From assembly GCA_947507155.1 (NCBI GenBank), contig CANNOC010000019.1:1-45295 (forward strand): 45,295 nt of DNA, written 5' to 3'. A program made the position numbers and the translations under genes. Source of the DNA: an uncultured Collinsella sp. (GTDB lineage: Bacteria > Actinomycetota > Coriobacteriia > Coriobacteriales > Coriobacteriaceae). Within the stretch, counting starts at the first letter, position 1; every line of letters begins with the position of its first letter. Under the pieces are notes generated by a model, which was not told the origin of the DNA, searched no databases, and saw only the letters and a list, made by a program, of their open reading frames with translations. Positions 32,238 through 41,466 of this stretch are shown here, one piece after another.

Positions 32238-33248
32238 CTATCCCCTAAATTCAAAGGTGCTCAGGCCAAACGTCAGCAGGTCGCCGTTGCGCAGCGGGCA
32301 GCGCGTGATGCGGCGGTTGTTGACGAGCGTGCCGTTGGTGGAATTGAGGTCCTCGATCGACCAGTCCGAACCGGTAAAGGTGAGCTGGGCGTGACGGCGC
32401 GACACGTTGGGGTCGCGCAGGGCGATGTCCGAAACCGAACGCTCGCGACCGATGGTCACCTGCGCGGAAGTGATGCTGTGGCTCTCGCCGCTCACGACGT
32501 CGACGAGCTGGGCGAGCGGGCGCTGCGGGGCGCGGGTGCTCGCCATGTTGGAGGCAATACCGGCCGCGGCGCCAAGGCCAACGGCGGCGCCGGTCGCGGC
32601 GGCTCCGCCCATGCCGGCGAGGGCGTCACGAGAGACGGTCTGCGGCACGGGGATGGGCGCGGCGGCGGGGTCGGGGACGCTGGGCGCAAAGGGATCGGCC
32701 ACGGCGAGCGGGTCGGGAGCGGCGGCACGGGGCGACGGCTGCTGGGGCATGGCGGCGGGGTGCTGCTGCTGTGGAGCGGCGAATTGCTGCTTGCCGGCGC
32801 GGGGAGCGCTGACGGCGCGGCTTGCGGCCGAGTTGTTCTGGCCCAGGCCATTCTGGTAGGCGCGCTCTTCCTCGTACAGACGACCGAGCGTGGGGGCGTC
32901 GACGTTCTCGGCAAAGACCGAGAACTTACCGGCACGCAGCTGCGGGTCGATCATAAAGCGAACGAGGGGTTCGCCGACAAATACATAGCGGCGCTTTTCG
33001 GCCTGTGCCTTCACAAACTCGCGGACTTCGCGCGAAAGCTCGGGGTAGAACGGGGCGAGCATGGGATCGTCGTCTGCGGCGATCAGGATGGTATAGAGTG
33101 CCGGCGCGGTGTTGACGCCGTTGATCACCAGAGTCTGATCCTCCATGTCGCGAGCGGCCTGCTTGGCAAGCTTCTTAAAGGAGAACGGGGCACGGGTGGC
33201 ACCGAAGATGCCGGCCACGTGGTCCTCGAAGATGTTCAGGAAGTTCAC
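32238..33248 (-). CDS. fhaA: FhaA-like protein (DUF3662 plus FHA)
   Basis: A 336-residue protein. The N-terminal DUF3662 domain (about 1-125; MNFLNIFEDHVAGIFGATRA, FVGEPLVRFMIDPQLRAGKF) is the signature of actinobacterial FhaA. A Gln/Pro/Ala-rich linker (about 150-240) precedes the C-terminal FHA domain (about 250-336; TIGRERSVSDIAL, VSRRHAQLTF, DLNSTNGTLVNNRR). FhaA binds the phosphorylated pseudokinase domain of MviN and dampens wall synthesis in mycobacteria. Its start overlaps the end of the upstream kinase gene by four bases, indicating coupling. Confidence 0.94.
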   Translation of the reverse strand: MNFLNIFEDHVAGIFGATRAPFSFKKLAKQAARDMEDQTLVINGVNTAPALYTILIAADDDPMLAPFYPELSREVREFVKAQAEKRRYVFVGEPLVRFMIDPQLRAGKFSVFAENVDAPTLGRLYEEERAYQNGLGQNNSAASRAVSAPRAGKQQFAAPQQQHPAAMPQQPSPRAAAPDPLAVADPFAPSVPDPAAAPIPVPQTVSRDALAGMGGAAATGAAVGLGAAAGIASNMASTRAPQRPLAQLVDVVSGESHSITSAQVTIGRERSVSDIALRDPNVSRRHAQLTFTGSDWSIEDLNSTNGTLVNNRRITRCPLRNGDLLTFGLSTFEFRG

Positions 33249-35098
33249 GAAAGATCACTCTCCGTATAGGTTCTTTGGTATCCGAGCAAATATAGGCATA
33301 TCCCAACGATTATAGAGGATAGGGTTCCCGCAACCGCCGCCTTGACGACGACCGCGGCCGCAAGGCTGGCAATTTCCATATGGTGTGCAAGACAGAGCGA
33401 CGCCGCGGAGCCTATTCCGCAGCTGGCGATGGCAGCGATTGCAGCCAGGTTCGAGCCCTGCTCGGCACGCTTGGCATGGGCGTTGAGCAGCAGAGATGTC
33501 AGTGCAGCTGTCGCCGCGACGAGCACGACGGCAGCCCAGAAGAGCATGTCTCCCAGTGCCGTGGCAACATTGCCGAGCCCCAGCACGCCTCCGGCGGAAA
33601 GCGCAACCGTAGCCAGGCGGCCAAAAAGCGCGCCCATCCCCGTGGCGGCCGCGGCGCTTGCCGGGCCGAGCCAAAAGGCCGCGATGCCGGCGGCGACCCC
33701 GGCGGCAAGGAGGACGTCGCCCGTTAGACAGCCAAGTGCCACCGCGCAGGTGAGCGCGGCGCTCGCGGCGGCCTCGGTGCGGCCCCAGGCGATCCACCAA
33801 CCGGACATGGCAGCGGCAAAGAGCACCGCGACGGGCAGCATCGACAGGATGCCCTGCGCCTGCATGGTGGCGTTGGCCATAAGTACCAAAAAGCCCACGG
33901 CCGAGATAGCCGAGCCAATCTGCGGGGCCAGGCCGGCGGCCGCCCCAATCGCGATGGCCGCGGCAATAAGTCCGGGAAGCGCCGCGACGCCAGCCGTCTG
34001 CATGATCAGAAAGCTAAAGGCACCACACGCTAGCGCCGAGATGGCGCGCATGGTGTAATCGCGTGCGTGGCTCCAACGCGTGCCGGCCCAACCAAGCGCG
34101 GGGTCGACCTCGATGGTGTCGTCCTCATAGGGCAACGATTCGATATCGTCTGCCGCGCGCTCGTCATCCGACAGCTCGCCCACCATCTGCTCCAGGCTGC
34201 GACGGCCCTCGCGCACGCTGCCCAAGCCGGCGAGCAGCTGGTCGCAAAATGCCTCGATGCTGTTGGGGCGGTCTTGCGGCATGGGGGAGAGGGCGCTCAT
34301 GAGCGCAGCCTCGGCTCCCGGGGGAAAGTGCGGGATGAGCTCGCTGGGGTAGGTGGCACCGCCGATGATGCGGCCGAGCGAGTCGCCGGGCGTGGCGGCC
34401 ATAAAGGGAGCGCTGCCGCACAGGCCCTCGTAGATCACACAGGCGAGGGCAAAGACATCGGCGCGCTCGTCAACCGTGCCAGTCTCGATATCGAGCTGCT
34501 CGGGCGGCATGTAGCCGATGGTGCCGCCGCGCGAGCCGCCAAAGCCGCCGGCAGACGACAGCCGCGCCATGCCAAAGTCGGTGAGCTTTACATTGCCCGA
34601 GTGGTCGATGAGCACGTTGGCGGGCTTAATATCCAGGTGGAGCACGCCGTTGCTATGGGCGAAGGTGAGCGCCTGGCCCAGCGCGTCGGCAATTGCCGCG
34701 GCCTCGTCAAAGGTGAGCGAATGGCCGTCCACGCGATGCAAAAAGTCGGCGAGCGACATGCCGTCGACATATTCCATGACGAGGTAGGCATAGACGGTAT
34801 CGTGCGTAAAGTCGATAACCTGCACGATATTGGGATGTTGAAGCATGGCGGCGGTGTGTGCCTCGCGCAGGACATCCATGATGTCGCTGGCGGGCATGCC
34901 GGCACCGCCTGTGAGGGGGATGCGCTTAATGGCGACGCGACGGCGCAGGTGCGTGTCGCGGCAGATCTCGATGGAGCCAAAACCGCCGGTCGCGAGCGTC
35001 TCGAGCGGCTGGAACCGCTTGAGTAGCTCGCGAGAGCTAGTGCCCTCCAAGGGAACGTCCGGCGAGAACCGGGCGGTATGTTGCGAGAAAAGCGGCAT
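33245..35098 (-). CDS. Ser/Thr protein kinase with polytopic C-terminal membrane domain
   Basis: A 617-residue protein. ATG 35098, with GAGGG six bases upstream, is preferred over the TTG two codons before. The kinase domain (about 30-290) has LATGGFGSIEICRD, AIKRIPL, HLDIKPANVLID (HLD instead of HRD), DFGMARL and the GTIGYMPPEQ activation-segment end. An acidic linker leads to a C-terminal region (about 350-610) of some eight to ten Ala/Gly-rich hydrophobic helices, unlike PASTA kinases. It heads the cluster, overlapping fhaA by four bases, and occupies the pknA-like position. Its membrane domain suggests sensing of, or coupling to, a membrane event; ligand unknown. Confidence 0.9.
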   Translation of the reverse strand: MPLFSQHTARFSPDVPLEGTSSRELLKRFQPLETLATGGFGSIEICRDTHLRRRVAIKRIPLTGGAGMPASDIMDVLREAHTAAMLQHPNIVQVIDFTHDTVYAYLVMEYVDGMSLADFLHRVDGHSLTFDEAAAIADALGQALTFAHSNGVLHLDIKPANVLIDHSGNVKLTDFGMARLSSAGGFGGSRGGTIGYMPPEQLDIETGTVDERADVFALACVIYEGLCGSAPFMAATPGDSLGRIIGGATYPSELIPHFPPGAEAALMSALSPMPQDRPNSIEAFCDQLLAGLGSVREGRRSLEQMVGELSDDERAADDIESLPYEDDTIEVDPALGWAGTRWSHARDYTMRAISALACGAFSFLIMQTAGVAALPGLIAAAIAIGAAAGLAPQIGSAISAVGFLVLMANATMQAQGILSMLPVAVLFAAAMSGWWIAWGRTEAAASAALTCAVALGCLTGDVLLAAGVAAGIAAFWLGPASAAAATGMGALFGRLATVALSAGGVLGLGNVATALGDMLFWAAVVLVAATAALTSLLLNAHAKRAEQGSNLAAIAAIASCGIGSAASLCLAHHMEIASLAAAVVVKAAVAGTLSSIIVGICLYLLGYQRTYTESDLS

Positions 35099-35239
35099 GG
35101 CCAACCCTCGTGCGTTTAAAGTTCGTTTGCGAGCGGCGGGCCGGGGTCAAGCCGTTCGCGGTGGCATAGATGCTGCTAGTTTAGCACGCTCGCGCGCATG
35201 GTGAAGGTAGCGGGGCGAGGTGGCCTGCCTGACTTGGCC

Positions 35240-35956
35240 TTAGCGCTTCTTATTGTTCTTCTTCTGCTTGCGCTGCTTGGCCTTTGCATTCTTGGGCTCG
35301 CTTTCCTGCTTGGCCTCGGCAGCGGCCTTCTCAGCCTTCATCTTCTTGCGTTTGGTCTCGATGCGCAGCTTTTTGTTGATGCGCGCCTTAAGGAAGGAGC
35401 CAAACTGCTCGGCATCACCACGCACAAAGGTGTCCTTAGGGATCGTCACGCCCTGGTCGGCGAACATGGCCACAAAGATGCGCTCGCCGTCGAGTACGTG
35501 GTCGAGCTTCTCAAACGGGAAGAACTGCGACTTGCCGCTCTTGCCCCAGACCATCAGGCCGTCCTCGTTGGCGGCGACGCGGCGGTAGCGGCCGCCCATG
35601 GATTCGTCTGCCTCGACGGCTTCGATAAAGTCGCGCGCGAGCGTATGGTGCAGATTTTTGCTCCACCAGGCCAAAAAGGCGCCGAATACGATCAGGACGA
35701 CGCCGAACTTGATCCAGCTGCCGCCGGCCACCAGCATGCCGATGCCGATGAGCGCGGCAATCGCGGCGGCGACATACAGGGAGCCGCGGCGCCTGGGCGA
35801 GGCGACCAGACGGGCGAAATCGGTGACGAGGTCGTTTTCGTACTGATACTCGTTGAGGTACAGGATGCCATCGTCGGCTGCTGCCTGCGTCTCGAGCGCG
35901 ACCTCGACCTGGTCGGCTGCTTCGGAGGGAACGAGGTTGCTCTCTGCGTCTGCCAT
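35240..35956 (-). CDS. YcxB-like membrane protein with Lys-rich tail
   Basis: A 238-residue protein with a polar N-terminus (about 1-58), two adjacent membrane helices (about 60-98; LYVAAAIAALIGIGMLVAGG and FGVVLIVFGAFLAWW) and a cytoplasmic domain resembling the YcxB-like fold (DGLMVWGKSGKSQFFPFEKL, FVAMFADQGVTIPKDTFVRG). It ends in a 45-residue Lys/Ala/Glu-rich tail (KAKQRKQKKNNKKR) that probably binds acidic partners. AGGAG precedes the ATG. Function is unknown. It is convergent with nothing and divergent from dnaX, 115 bases away. Confidence 0.75.
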   Translation of the reverse strand: MADAESNLVPSEAADQVEVALETQAAADDGILYLNEYQYENDLVTDFARLVASPRRRGSLYVAAAIAALIGIGMLVAGGSWIKFGVVLIVFGAFLAWWSKNLHHTLARDFIEAVEADESMGGRYRRVAANEDGLMVWGKSGKSQFFPFEKLDHVLDGERIFVAMFADQGVTIPKDTFVRGDAEQFGSFLKARINKKLRIETKRKKMKAEKAAAEAKQESEPKNAKAKQRKQKKNNKKR

Positions 35957-36071
35957 GCTCTTTGGACTCCTATCGCGGCGGGCTCGCCGTACGGGTTATT
36001 ATGAGTGAAGTATGCCGTGCGACCGCATGGCCGTCGCGGCAACAAGACTCAGTATACCCGGGGGAGCACCC

Positions 36072-38549
36072 ATGGAATCGTTGTACCGAAAGTATCGCCC
36101 GCTCACCTTCGACTCCGTGGTGGGCCAGCAGCATATCGTCTCGACGCTCGAGCACGCCATCACCGAGGGGCGTCTGTCCCACGCGTACCTGTTCTGCGGA
36201 CCGCGCGGCACGGGCAAGACCACCATGGCGCGCATTCTGGCCAAGGCGCTACTGTGTCGCAACGCCGAGGCGGCGCGCGCCGAGGGTGCAAGCGGCTGCA
36301 TGCCCGACGGCACCTGTGAGGAGTGCGAGCTCATCGCCGAGGGCAACCACCCCGATGTCTACGAGCTCGATGCCGCAAGCCGCACGGGCGTGGACAATGT
36401 GCGCGAGGAGATCATCAACTCCGTCAACTTTGCCCCGGTGCGCGGCAAGTACAAGATCTATATCATCGACGAGGTTCACATGCTCACGACGGCGGCGTTC
36501 AACGCGCTGCTCAAGACGCTCGAGGAGCCGCCGGCACACGTGATCTTTGTGCTGTGCACCACCGATCCGCAAAAGATTCTGGAGACCATCCTCTCGCGCT
36601 GCCAGCGCTTCGATTTCCACCGCATCGGCAACGAGGATATCGAGCATCGCCTGTCTTACGTGTGCGAGCAGGAGGGCTTCGATTACGACGACGAGGCGCT
36701 CGCCATCGTGGCGCGCCATGCCAAGGGCGGCATGCGCGACGCGCTCTCCACGCTGGAGCAGCTGAGCGTTTTTGGCAACGGCGCCGTGCATGCGGACGAT
36801 GCCCGCTCGCTTTTGGGCGAGGTTTCGGACCAGATTCTGGGCGAGTTTGCCCGCGCCATCGCCGAGCGTGATATTGCTGAGCTCTATGGGCTCATTCGTG
36901 CACAGGTCGAGGAGGGCAATGACCTGCTTGAGCTGACGCGCGACCTGGTGGCGCATGTGCGCGACGTGTATGTGGCTTGCGTTGCCGGTGCCCGTGCCGA
37001 GCTGTTTGAGGGCGGGGTCGAGCAGGCCGAGGCGCTTGCTGCCGAGGCCGCTGCCTTTGGCGAGCATTCGGCCGACCGTCTGGCCCGCGTGCTGACGGTG
37101 CTTGACGATGCCGCGCTGGAGATGAGGGGCGCGAGCGACGTGCGCCTGGTGCTCGAGATCGCCTGCACGCGCCTGGCACGTCCCGAGGCCGATCTGACCA
37201 TTGAGGCCCTGGCCGAGCGCTTGGCACGCTTGGAGGCCATGGTTGCCAACGGCGCCGTGCCGGCGAGCGTGGCTGCTGCTCAAGCGAGTGCGCCTGCGGC
37301 TGTCGCGGCTGCGCCTGCGACGACACAACAGCCGACGCTGATTTCGGGTGCCCGAGCTGCTGCTCCCACGGCGACCGCCGCCCCCGCTGCTACGTCCGCG
37401 CATCAGGGTGGCATGCCTTGGGACCGCGGCGCTGCTGTTCCGGCTGCCCAGTCTGCGTCCAAGTCTGCGGCTCCGGCTCCCGCGCCCAAACCTGTAACGC
37501 CTGCACCTCAACCCGTTGCGGCTCCGGCTCCCGAGCCTGCTGCATCGACCGTGCCGGTGTCCAAGCCCAACAACGCCGCCCAGGTTGCCGCCGCCGGTGC
37601 TGCCGAGACCCCCGCGGTCGAGGACGCCGGTGAGCTCCAGCGCAAATGGGCCGAGGTCGTCGAGCGCGTCAAGGCCCAACAACCTTCTTATGCGGCTCTC
37701 CTGTTGAACGCTCGCGCTACGGCAGACGATGGTTCTAAGCTCACGGTCTCGTTCCCTACGGCATTTGCTATCAAGATGCTCGGGCGTGCTGATACACAGG
37801 CGGTGTTTTTGCCGACAGTCAGTGCGGTTTTCGGTCGTCGCACCGTCGACTATGTCTTGGATGGGGGTGGCACGCCGGCTCCTCAACATGAGGAGCATTC
37901 TCCATCTGCACGGGCTGCGGCATCTGCGGACCCGCAACCCGTGTCCTCGGTGCCCCCTGCATCCTCGAGCGCCAGCGCGACGCAGCCAAAAGCGGCGCCG
38001 GTAGCGGCACCGACCCCGTCGGCGCCTGAACCCGCTGCGCCCAAACCGGCTGCTCCGATCCCCGCGCCCAAGTCCGCTGCCGCGCCTGCGCCCAAGTCAT
38101 CCGACCTGGCCAAGGCCCCTTGGCTGCGCTCCGACAACCCTGCCGGTGCTCCTGCCACGGGCAAGCTCCCGACCGAGCCCGCGCCCCGAGCGCCCGAGCG
38201 CGCGTCCGCCCCCATGGCTCAGCCGCCTGCGCAGGCTGCGCCATGGGAATCCGAGCAGGTGCCCTACGACGATGCCATGGTCGGTGGTTTTGCTGCCGAT
38301 GCCGGCGGGGACGATCTGCCTCCGTTCGACGTGCCGGGTGCGGCGTCCGCGCCCAAGGCCGCTGCTGTGGCACCCGCAGCCTCTGCAAACGACGACGTCC
38401 CCGCCGCTCCCTGGGAATCCAATCCCGGTGCTGGCAGCCCCTTCGGCCATCAGGGCGCAGCCCCGAGCATCCCGCAGACCGAGGACGAGGCCAAGGCCCT
38501 CATCCGCAGCGTCTTTGGCCAGGCCACCATCTTCAAGCCGGTGGAGTAG
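36072..38549 (+). CDS. dnaX: DNA polymerase III subunit gamma/tau
   Basis: An 825-residue clamp-loader ATPase; ATG 36072 (MESLYRKYRPLTFDSVVGQ) matches the conserved family start, with GGGGGAG upstream. The AAA+ domain (about 1-240) has Walker A GPRGTGKTT, the zinc-binding Cys set (CMPDGTCEEC), Walker B IIDEVHML and the sensor region TTDPQKILETILSRCQRF. Domain III follows to about residue 370. The rest is an Ala/Pro-rich linker interrupted by a small conserved block (ELQRKWAEVVERVKAQQPSY, about 540-610). It loads the sliding clamp at the replication fork. It starts a dnaX-ybaB-recR neighbourhood interrupted by one opposite-strand gene. Confidence 0.96.
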   Translation: MESLYRKYRPLTFDSVVGQQHIVSTLEHAITEGRLSHAYLFCGPRGTGKTTMARILAKALLCRNAEAARAEGASGCMPDGTCEECELIAEGNHPDVYELDAASRTGVDNVREEIINSVNFAPVRGKYKIYIIDEVHMLTTAAFNALLKTLEEPPAHVIFVLCTTDPQKILETILSRCQRFDFHRIGNEDIEHRLSYVCEQEGFDYDDEALAIVARHAKGGMRDALSTLEQLSVFGNGAVHADDARSLLGEVSDQILGEFARAIAERDIAELYGLIRAQVEEGNDLLELTRDLVAHVRDVYVACVAGARAELFEGGVEQAEALAAEAAAFGEHSADRLARVLTVLDDAALEMRGASDVRLVLEIACTRLARPEADLTIEALAERLARLEAMVANGAVPASVAAAQASAPAAVAAAPATTQQPTLISGARAAAPTATAAPAATSAHQGGMPWDRGAAVPAAQSASKSAAPAPAPKPVTPAPQPVAAPAPEPAASTVPVSKPNNAAQVAAAGAAETPAVEDAGELQRKWAEVVERVKAQQPSYAALLLNARATADDGSKLTVSFPTAFAIKMLGRADTQAVFLPTVSAVFGRRTVDYVLDGGGTPAPQHEEHSPSARAAASADPQPVSSVPPASSSASATQPKAAPVAAPTPSAPEPAAPKPAAPIPAPKSAAAPAPKSSDLAKAPWLRSDNPAGAPATGKLPTEPAPRAPERASAPMAQPPAQAAPWESEQVPYDDAMVGGFAADAGGDDLPPFDVPGAASAPKAAAVAPAASANDDVPAAPWESNPGAGSPFGHQGAAPSIPQTEDEAKALIRSVFGQATIFKPVE

Positions 38550-38570
38550 CTGCGCAGGCGGGTATACTGC

Positions 38571-39044
38571 TCAAGAAGAGGACCCCTTGTCCGGGCGCAT
38601 CTGTATTTCGGACATGTGTAGTGTGGTGCCGCGTATGTCGCATTTGAGCAGACAGGTGCGTGACGGTCGGCCTAGGATGCTGAGGTCGATACGATACGTC
38701 GCATGGCTGTCCGTGTACTCGACTTGCTCGGCGTTAATGGTTGCTCCGATTGCCAAATAAACGCCTAGCTCGGCATCGACAATCTTGAAGTCCTTTATCT
38801 TGACCTTGAACTCTTGATAGAGGGACGGGCTGTTGTAGTAGACGGTTCGGGTTCCGTCGGTGCACTCATCGGTCGTCTCCCATTTGACGACGGGCTGGTC
38901 CGAGCTGGCTATCAGCAGTTCTGCTCCAAAAGCTATGGCATGGGTGATGACAACCAGCAATGCCCAGCCGACAAAGAGATAGAGAACCACATATGCAACG
39001 GGGTGTTTTGAGCGGATGTTTTGGAGCGCGTTGGGGGCATTCAT
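38571..39044 (-). CDS. Hypothetical single-pass membrane protein
   Basis: A 157-residue protein with one N-terminal helix (about 15-38; VAYVVLYLFVGWALLVVITHAIAFGAELL) and an external, beta-rich-looking domain of about 110 residues with four Cys (two in CLLKCDI). AGGTG lies upstream of the start. I recognise no family. Its lower GC third positions and opposite strand within the conserved dnaX-ybaB-recR cluster suggest a later insertion. Confidence 0.6.
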   Translation of the reverse strand: MNAPNALQNIRSKHPVAYVVLYLFVGWALLVVITHAIAFGAELLIASSDQPVVKWETTDECTDGTRTVYYNSPSLYQEFKVKIKDFKIVDAELGVYLAIGATINAEQVEYTDSHATYRIDLSILGRPSRTCLLKCDIRGTTLHMSEIQMRPDKGSSS

Positions 39045-39384
39045 GGGGCACCTCCAAATTACTATCTATGGCAATCAAATTATACCCCGCTGCCATGCGC
39101 GTCACCGTGAGCAACGGATCGGCATGCAGGTCTTTAGCGGTGCACATGAAATGTCGGATTCCGGCTCTACAAGATTTAGCTTTCAATATTATGCAGATGC
39201 GAATTATTCAACTTTGCATAATTTTTGGGTGCGGCTTGCACTCCAGGACATGTATATCGACTGAGGTAGCGTGTCCGCCCCGTTCGCTGGCCTCGCGCCG
39301 TGGTACGATTTTCGAGTTTGAAAGTCCCGCCGTGCTCCGGCTGCCCTTGCAGCTCGGCGTGCGGCCGCACGTAAAGGAGCCATC
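39045..39384. other. Intergenic region upstream of ybaB
   Basis: 340 bases without a recognisable gene. The middle (39160-39240) is AT-rich. A TACGAT -10-like hexamer near 39303 and AAAGGAG at 39374-39380 probably serve ybaB. I found no RNA gene; in particular, no sequence resembling the SRP RNA that sits near dnaX in some bacteria. Confidence 0.4.
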
Positions 39385-39705
39385 ATGGCCGGTATGAACA
39401 TGCAGCAGATGATGAAGCAGGCTCGCAAGATGCAGGAGCAGCTTGCCGCCGCGCAGGAGAACCTCAAGTCCCAGACCGTCGACGCCTCTGCCGGCGGCGG
39501 CATGGTCAAGGTGACCGTTAACGGCGAGATGGAGCTCGTCAACCTCACCATCGATCCCGATGCCCTCGATCCCGAGGACGTCGATATGCTGCAGGACATG
39601 ATCATGGCTGCCGTCAACGAGGCCGTCCGCGGCGTCAACGAGCTCGCCAACAAGCAGATGGGCGCCATCACCGGCGGCCTCAACATCCCGGGCATGCCGT
39701 TCTAA
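39385..39705 (+). CDS. ybaB: YbaB/EbfC family nucleoid-associated protein
   Basis: A 106-residue protein with the family pattern: N-terminal Met/Gln-rich helix (MNMQQMMKQARKMQEQLAAA), central beta-sheet core (SAGGGMVKVTVNGEMELVNL) and a C-terminal helix (DMIMAAVNEAVRGVNELA) before a Gly-rich end. It binds DNA as a dimer and is usually encoded between dnaX and recR, as here. AAAGGAG precedes the ATG, and recR follows 13 bases after the stop. Confidence 0.96.
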   Translation: MAGMNMQQMMKQARKMQEQLAAAQENLKSQTVDASAGGGMVKVTVNGEMELVNLTIDPDALDPEDVDMLQDMIMAAVNEAVRGVNELANKQMGAITGGLNIPGMPF

Positions 39706-39718
39706 GACACACATATAA

Positions 39719-40315
39719 ATGAGTGCGAATCACAGTCTGCAAAAACTGCTCGATGAGCTGGGCCGTCTGCCGGGCATTGGTCCCAAGTCGGCCCAGCGCA
39801 TCGCCTATTACCTGCTCGAGGCCGATGCCGAGGAGGCCCGCCGCCTGGCCGAGGCCATCCTGGAGGTCAAGCAGGAGGTCCACTTTTGCAGCCGTTGCTT
39901 TAACTACGCCACGGCCGACGAGTGCTCCATCTGCCAGGACCCGATGCGCGATACCACTCGTATTTGCGTGGTGGGCGAGCCGCGCGACGTCCAGGCAATC
40001 GAGCGCACGGGCAGCTACCACGGTCTCTACCACGTATTGGGCGGCGTAATCAGCCCCATGGACAAGATTGGCCCCGAGCAGCTGCACATTCGCGAGCTGC
40101 TGGCACGCTTGGGCCACGAGGATATCCATGAGGTCATCATCGCCACCAACCCCAACATCGAGGGCGAGACCACGGCGAGCTATCTGGCCCGTACCATCAA
40201 GCCGTTGGGCGTCGAGGTGTCGCGTCTGGCAAGCGGCCTTCCCGTGGGCGGCGACTTGGAGTATGCCGACGAGCTTACGCTTGGCCGCGCCATCGAGGCC
40301 CGTCGCGCGATTTAG
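39719..40315 (+). CDS. recR: Recombination mediator RecR
   Basis: A 198-residue protein of normal family length. It has the N-terminal helix-hairpin-helix ([20 protein letters not shown]), a Cys4 zinc finger ([16 protein letters not shown]) and a Toprim domain ([34 protein letters not shown]). The C-terminal Walker-B-like end is [21 protein letters not shown]. With RecO and RecF it loads RecA at gaps. It follows ybaB by 13 bases. No Shine-Dalgarno is visible before ATG 39719 (ACACACATATAA), so it may depend on translation of ybaB. Confidence 0.97.
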   Translation: MSANHSLQKLLDELGRLPGIGPKSAQRIAYYLLEADAEEARRLAEAILEVKQEVHFCSRCFNYATADECSICQDPMRDTTRICVVGEPRDVQAIERTGSYHGLYHVLGGVISPMDKIGPEQLHIRELLARLGHEDIHEVIIATNPNIEGETTASYLARTIKPLGVEVSRLASGLPVGGDLEYADELTLGRAIEARRAI

Positions 40316-40520
40316 GTGGCGAGCCTGCTCCTGCCGTATGTTTTCCCTGCGACGCACGGGGTAGCCATAATTTCCCTGTGCGACTGTGATTTTGTTGTGC
40401 AACAAAGATGCTTCGTATCCGCTTATCGCATGGATGCTTCCGCTCGCATCCTTAATTTGCCCATTCGTTGCGCAACCTTTTGGGTTCGCTGATACACTCA
40501 AATATGGATTTGAATGAATG

Positions 40521-40545
40521 CGCCGCTTCTGAGCGGCGTGTTTTT
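40521..40545 (+). terminator. Hairpin with T-run just before the secreted-protein gene
   Basis: CGCCGCT and AGCGGCG (40521-40538) form a 7-bp stem with a TCTG loop, followed by TGTTTTTG, then directly by the GGAGGAG ribosome site of the next gene. It looks like an intrinsic terminator or attenuator in the leader of the 40561-44249 operon. Confidence 0.65.
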
Positions 40546-40560
40546 GTTGGAGGAGAACGC

Positions 40561-41466
40561 ATGCGGCCCGGTGGCACTCAGACAAAGCACGGCGCCGCGG
40601 TGCGCATGCGACGCCGGCTGGGCCTGGCGCCTCGGGCGTACGCGCTGCTGTCGTGCTCGCTGGTGCTGGTCATAGCTGGCGTTTCTGCCTATGGCATGAC
40701 CGTGCCGTCCATGATGCAGGCGCATGCCGCACGCGAACCGCGCGTGGGGCATGAGGTCAAAAGTAATCTGGGCACCACGACTGGATATGCTTGGGCAAGT
40801 GTGGTCGGGCATATTGTGTTTGGCACCGACGATGCGGACGGCGCCGAGACCCCGGACAACGAAGTCACGCTTGCCAATGGCAAAACCATCGTGCTCACCA
40901 ACACCAAGATCATCGATCGATTGTCCAACAATAGCGTGGCGGCAACGGTGAATAAGGTCGAGCAGCAGAAGGAACAGGACGCCCAGCAGTCCGGAAAGCC
41001 CGGTAGCTCGGATACTCCTGGCTCCGGCTCGGATTCATCGAGTTCGGGTGGCGGCTCTGGGGCGGGTTCCTCTACCGGAGGGTCTGGAAACGGCGGCTCG
41101 ACGGGCGGCAACACTGACAACGATGCAAACTCCGGTGGCCTTTCCGCTGCTGAGGAAGAGAGCATTCACAGTTGGCTTGTGACCAAGTACAACATGCTCG
41201 ACGGCTATGTTTCTCGTGCCAATGACGTGGTCTCGACCTATAACTCTACGGGAGATCCCAGACCGTGCGACAGCCTGGTCGGGGAGATGTTTGTCATTCG
41301 AGCCGAGTTCGGTCGTCAGACATTCTCGCCCCGGTCAAAGTGGTATCAGCAGTATGCCAATCTGTGGGGCTGTTATACCAACCTATGTCAATGGGTCGGC
41401 CATTACGGCGATGATGACGTCGCGCTCGGTAACTTCAACAATAACGTGGCGGCGCTTGCCCTATGA
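40561..41466 (+). CDS. Secreted or membrane-anchored Ser/Gly-rich protein
   Basis: A 301-residue protein; ATG 40561 follows GGAGGAG. A basic N-terminus (RMRRRLGLAPR) and one hydrophobic helix (about 22-42; AYALLSCSLVLVIAGVSAYGM) form a signal anchor. The outer region is followed by a 45-residue Ser/Gly/Asn/Thr-rich linker (about 140-200). A compact C-terminal domain of about 90 residues has conserved-looking Trp/Tyr/Cys positions (SWLVTKYNMLDGYVSRAN, WYQQYANLWGCYTNLCQWVG). I do not recognise the domain. Its stop overlaps the start of the kinase gene by four bases, so it may be a ligand, sensor partner or substrate of that kinase. Confidence 0.7.
   Translation: MRPGGTQTKHGAAVRMRRRLGLAPRAYALLSCSLVLVIAGVSAYGMTVPSMMQAHAAREPRVGHEVKSNLGTTTGYAWASVVGHIVFGTDDADGAETPDNEVTLANGKTIVLTNTKIIDRLSNNSVAATVNKVEQQKEQDAQQSGKPGSSDTPGSGSDSSSSGGGSGAGSSTGGSGNGGSTGGNTDNDANSGGLSAAEEESIHSWLVTKYNMLDGYVSRANDVVSTYNSTGDPRPCDSLVGEMFVIRAEFGRQTFSPRSKWYQQYANLWGCYTNLCQWVGHYGDDDVALGNFNNNVAALAL

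Noticed and set aside
39301..39384. Small SRP RNA or other RNA gene upstream of ybaB
   Set aside because: The GC-rich palindromic bases there lack the conserved SRP Alu/loop motif (GGAAGCAG type) and are short.
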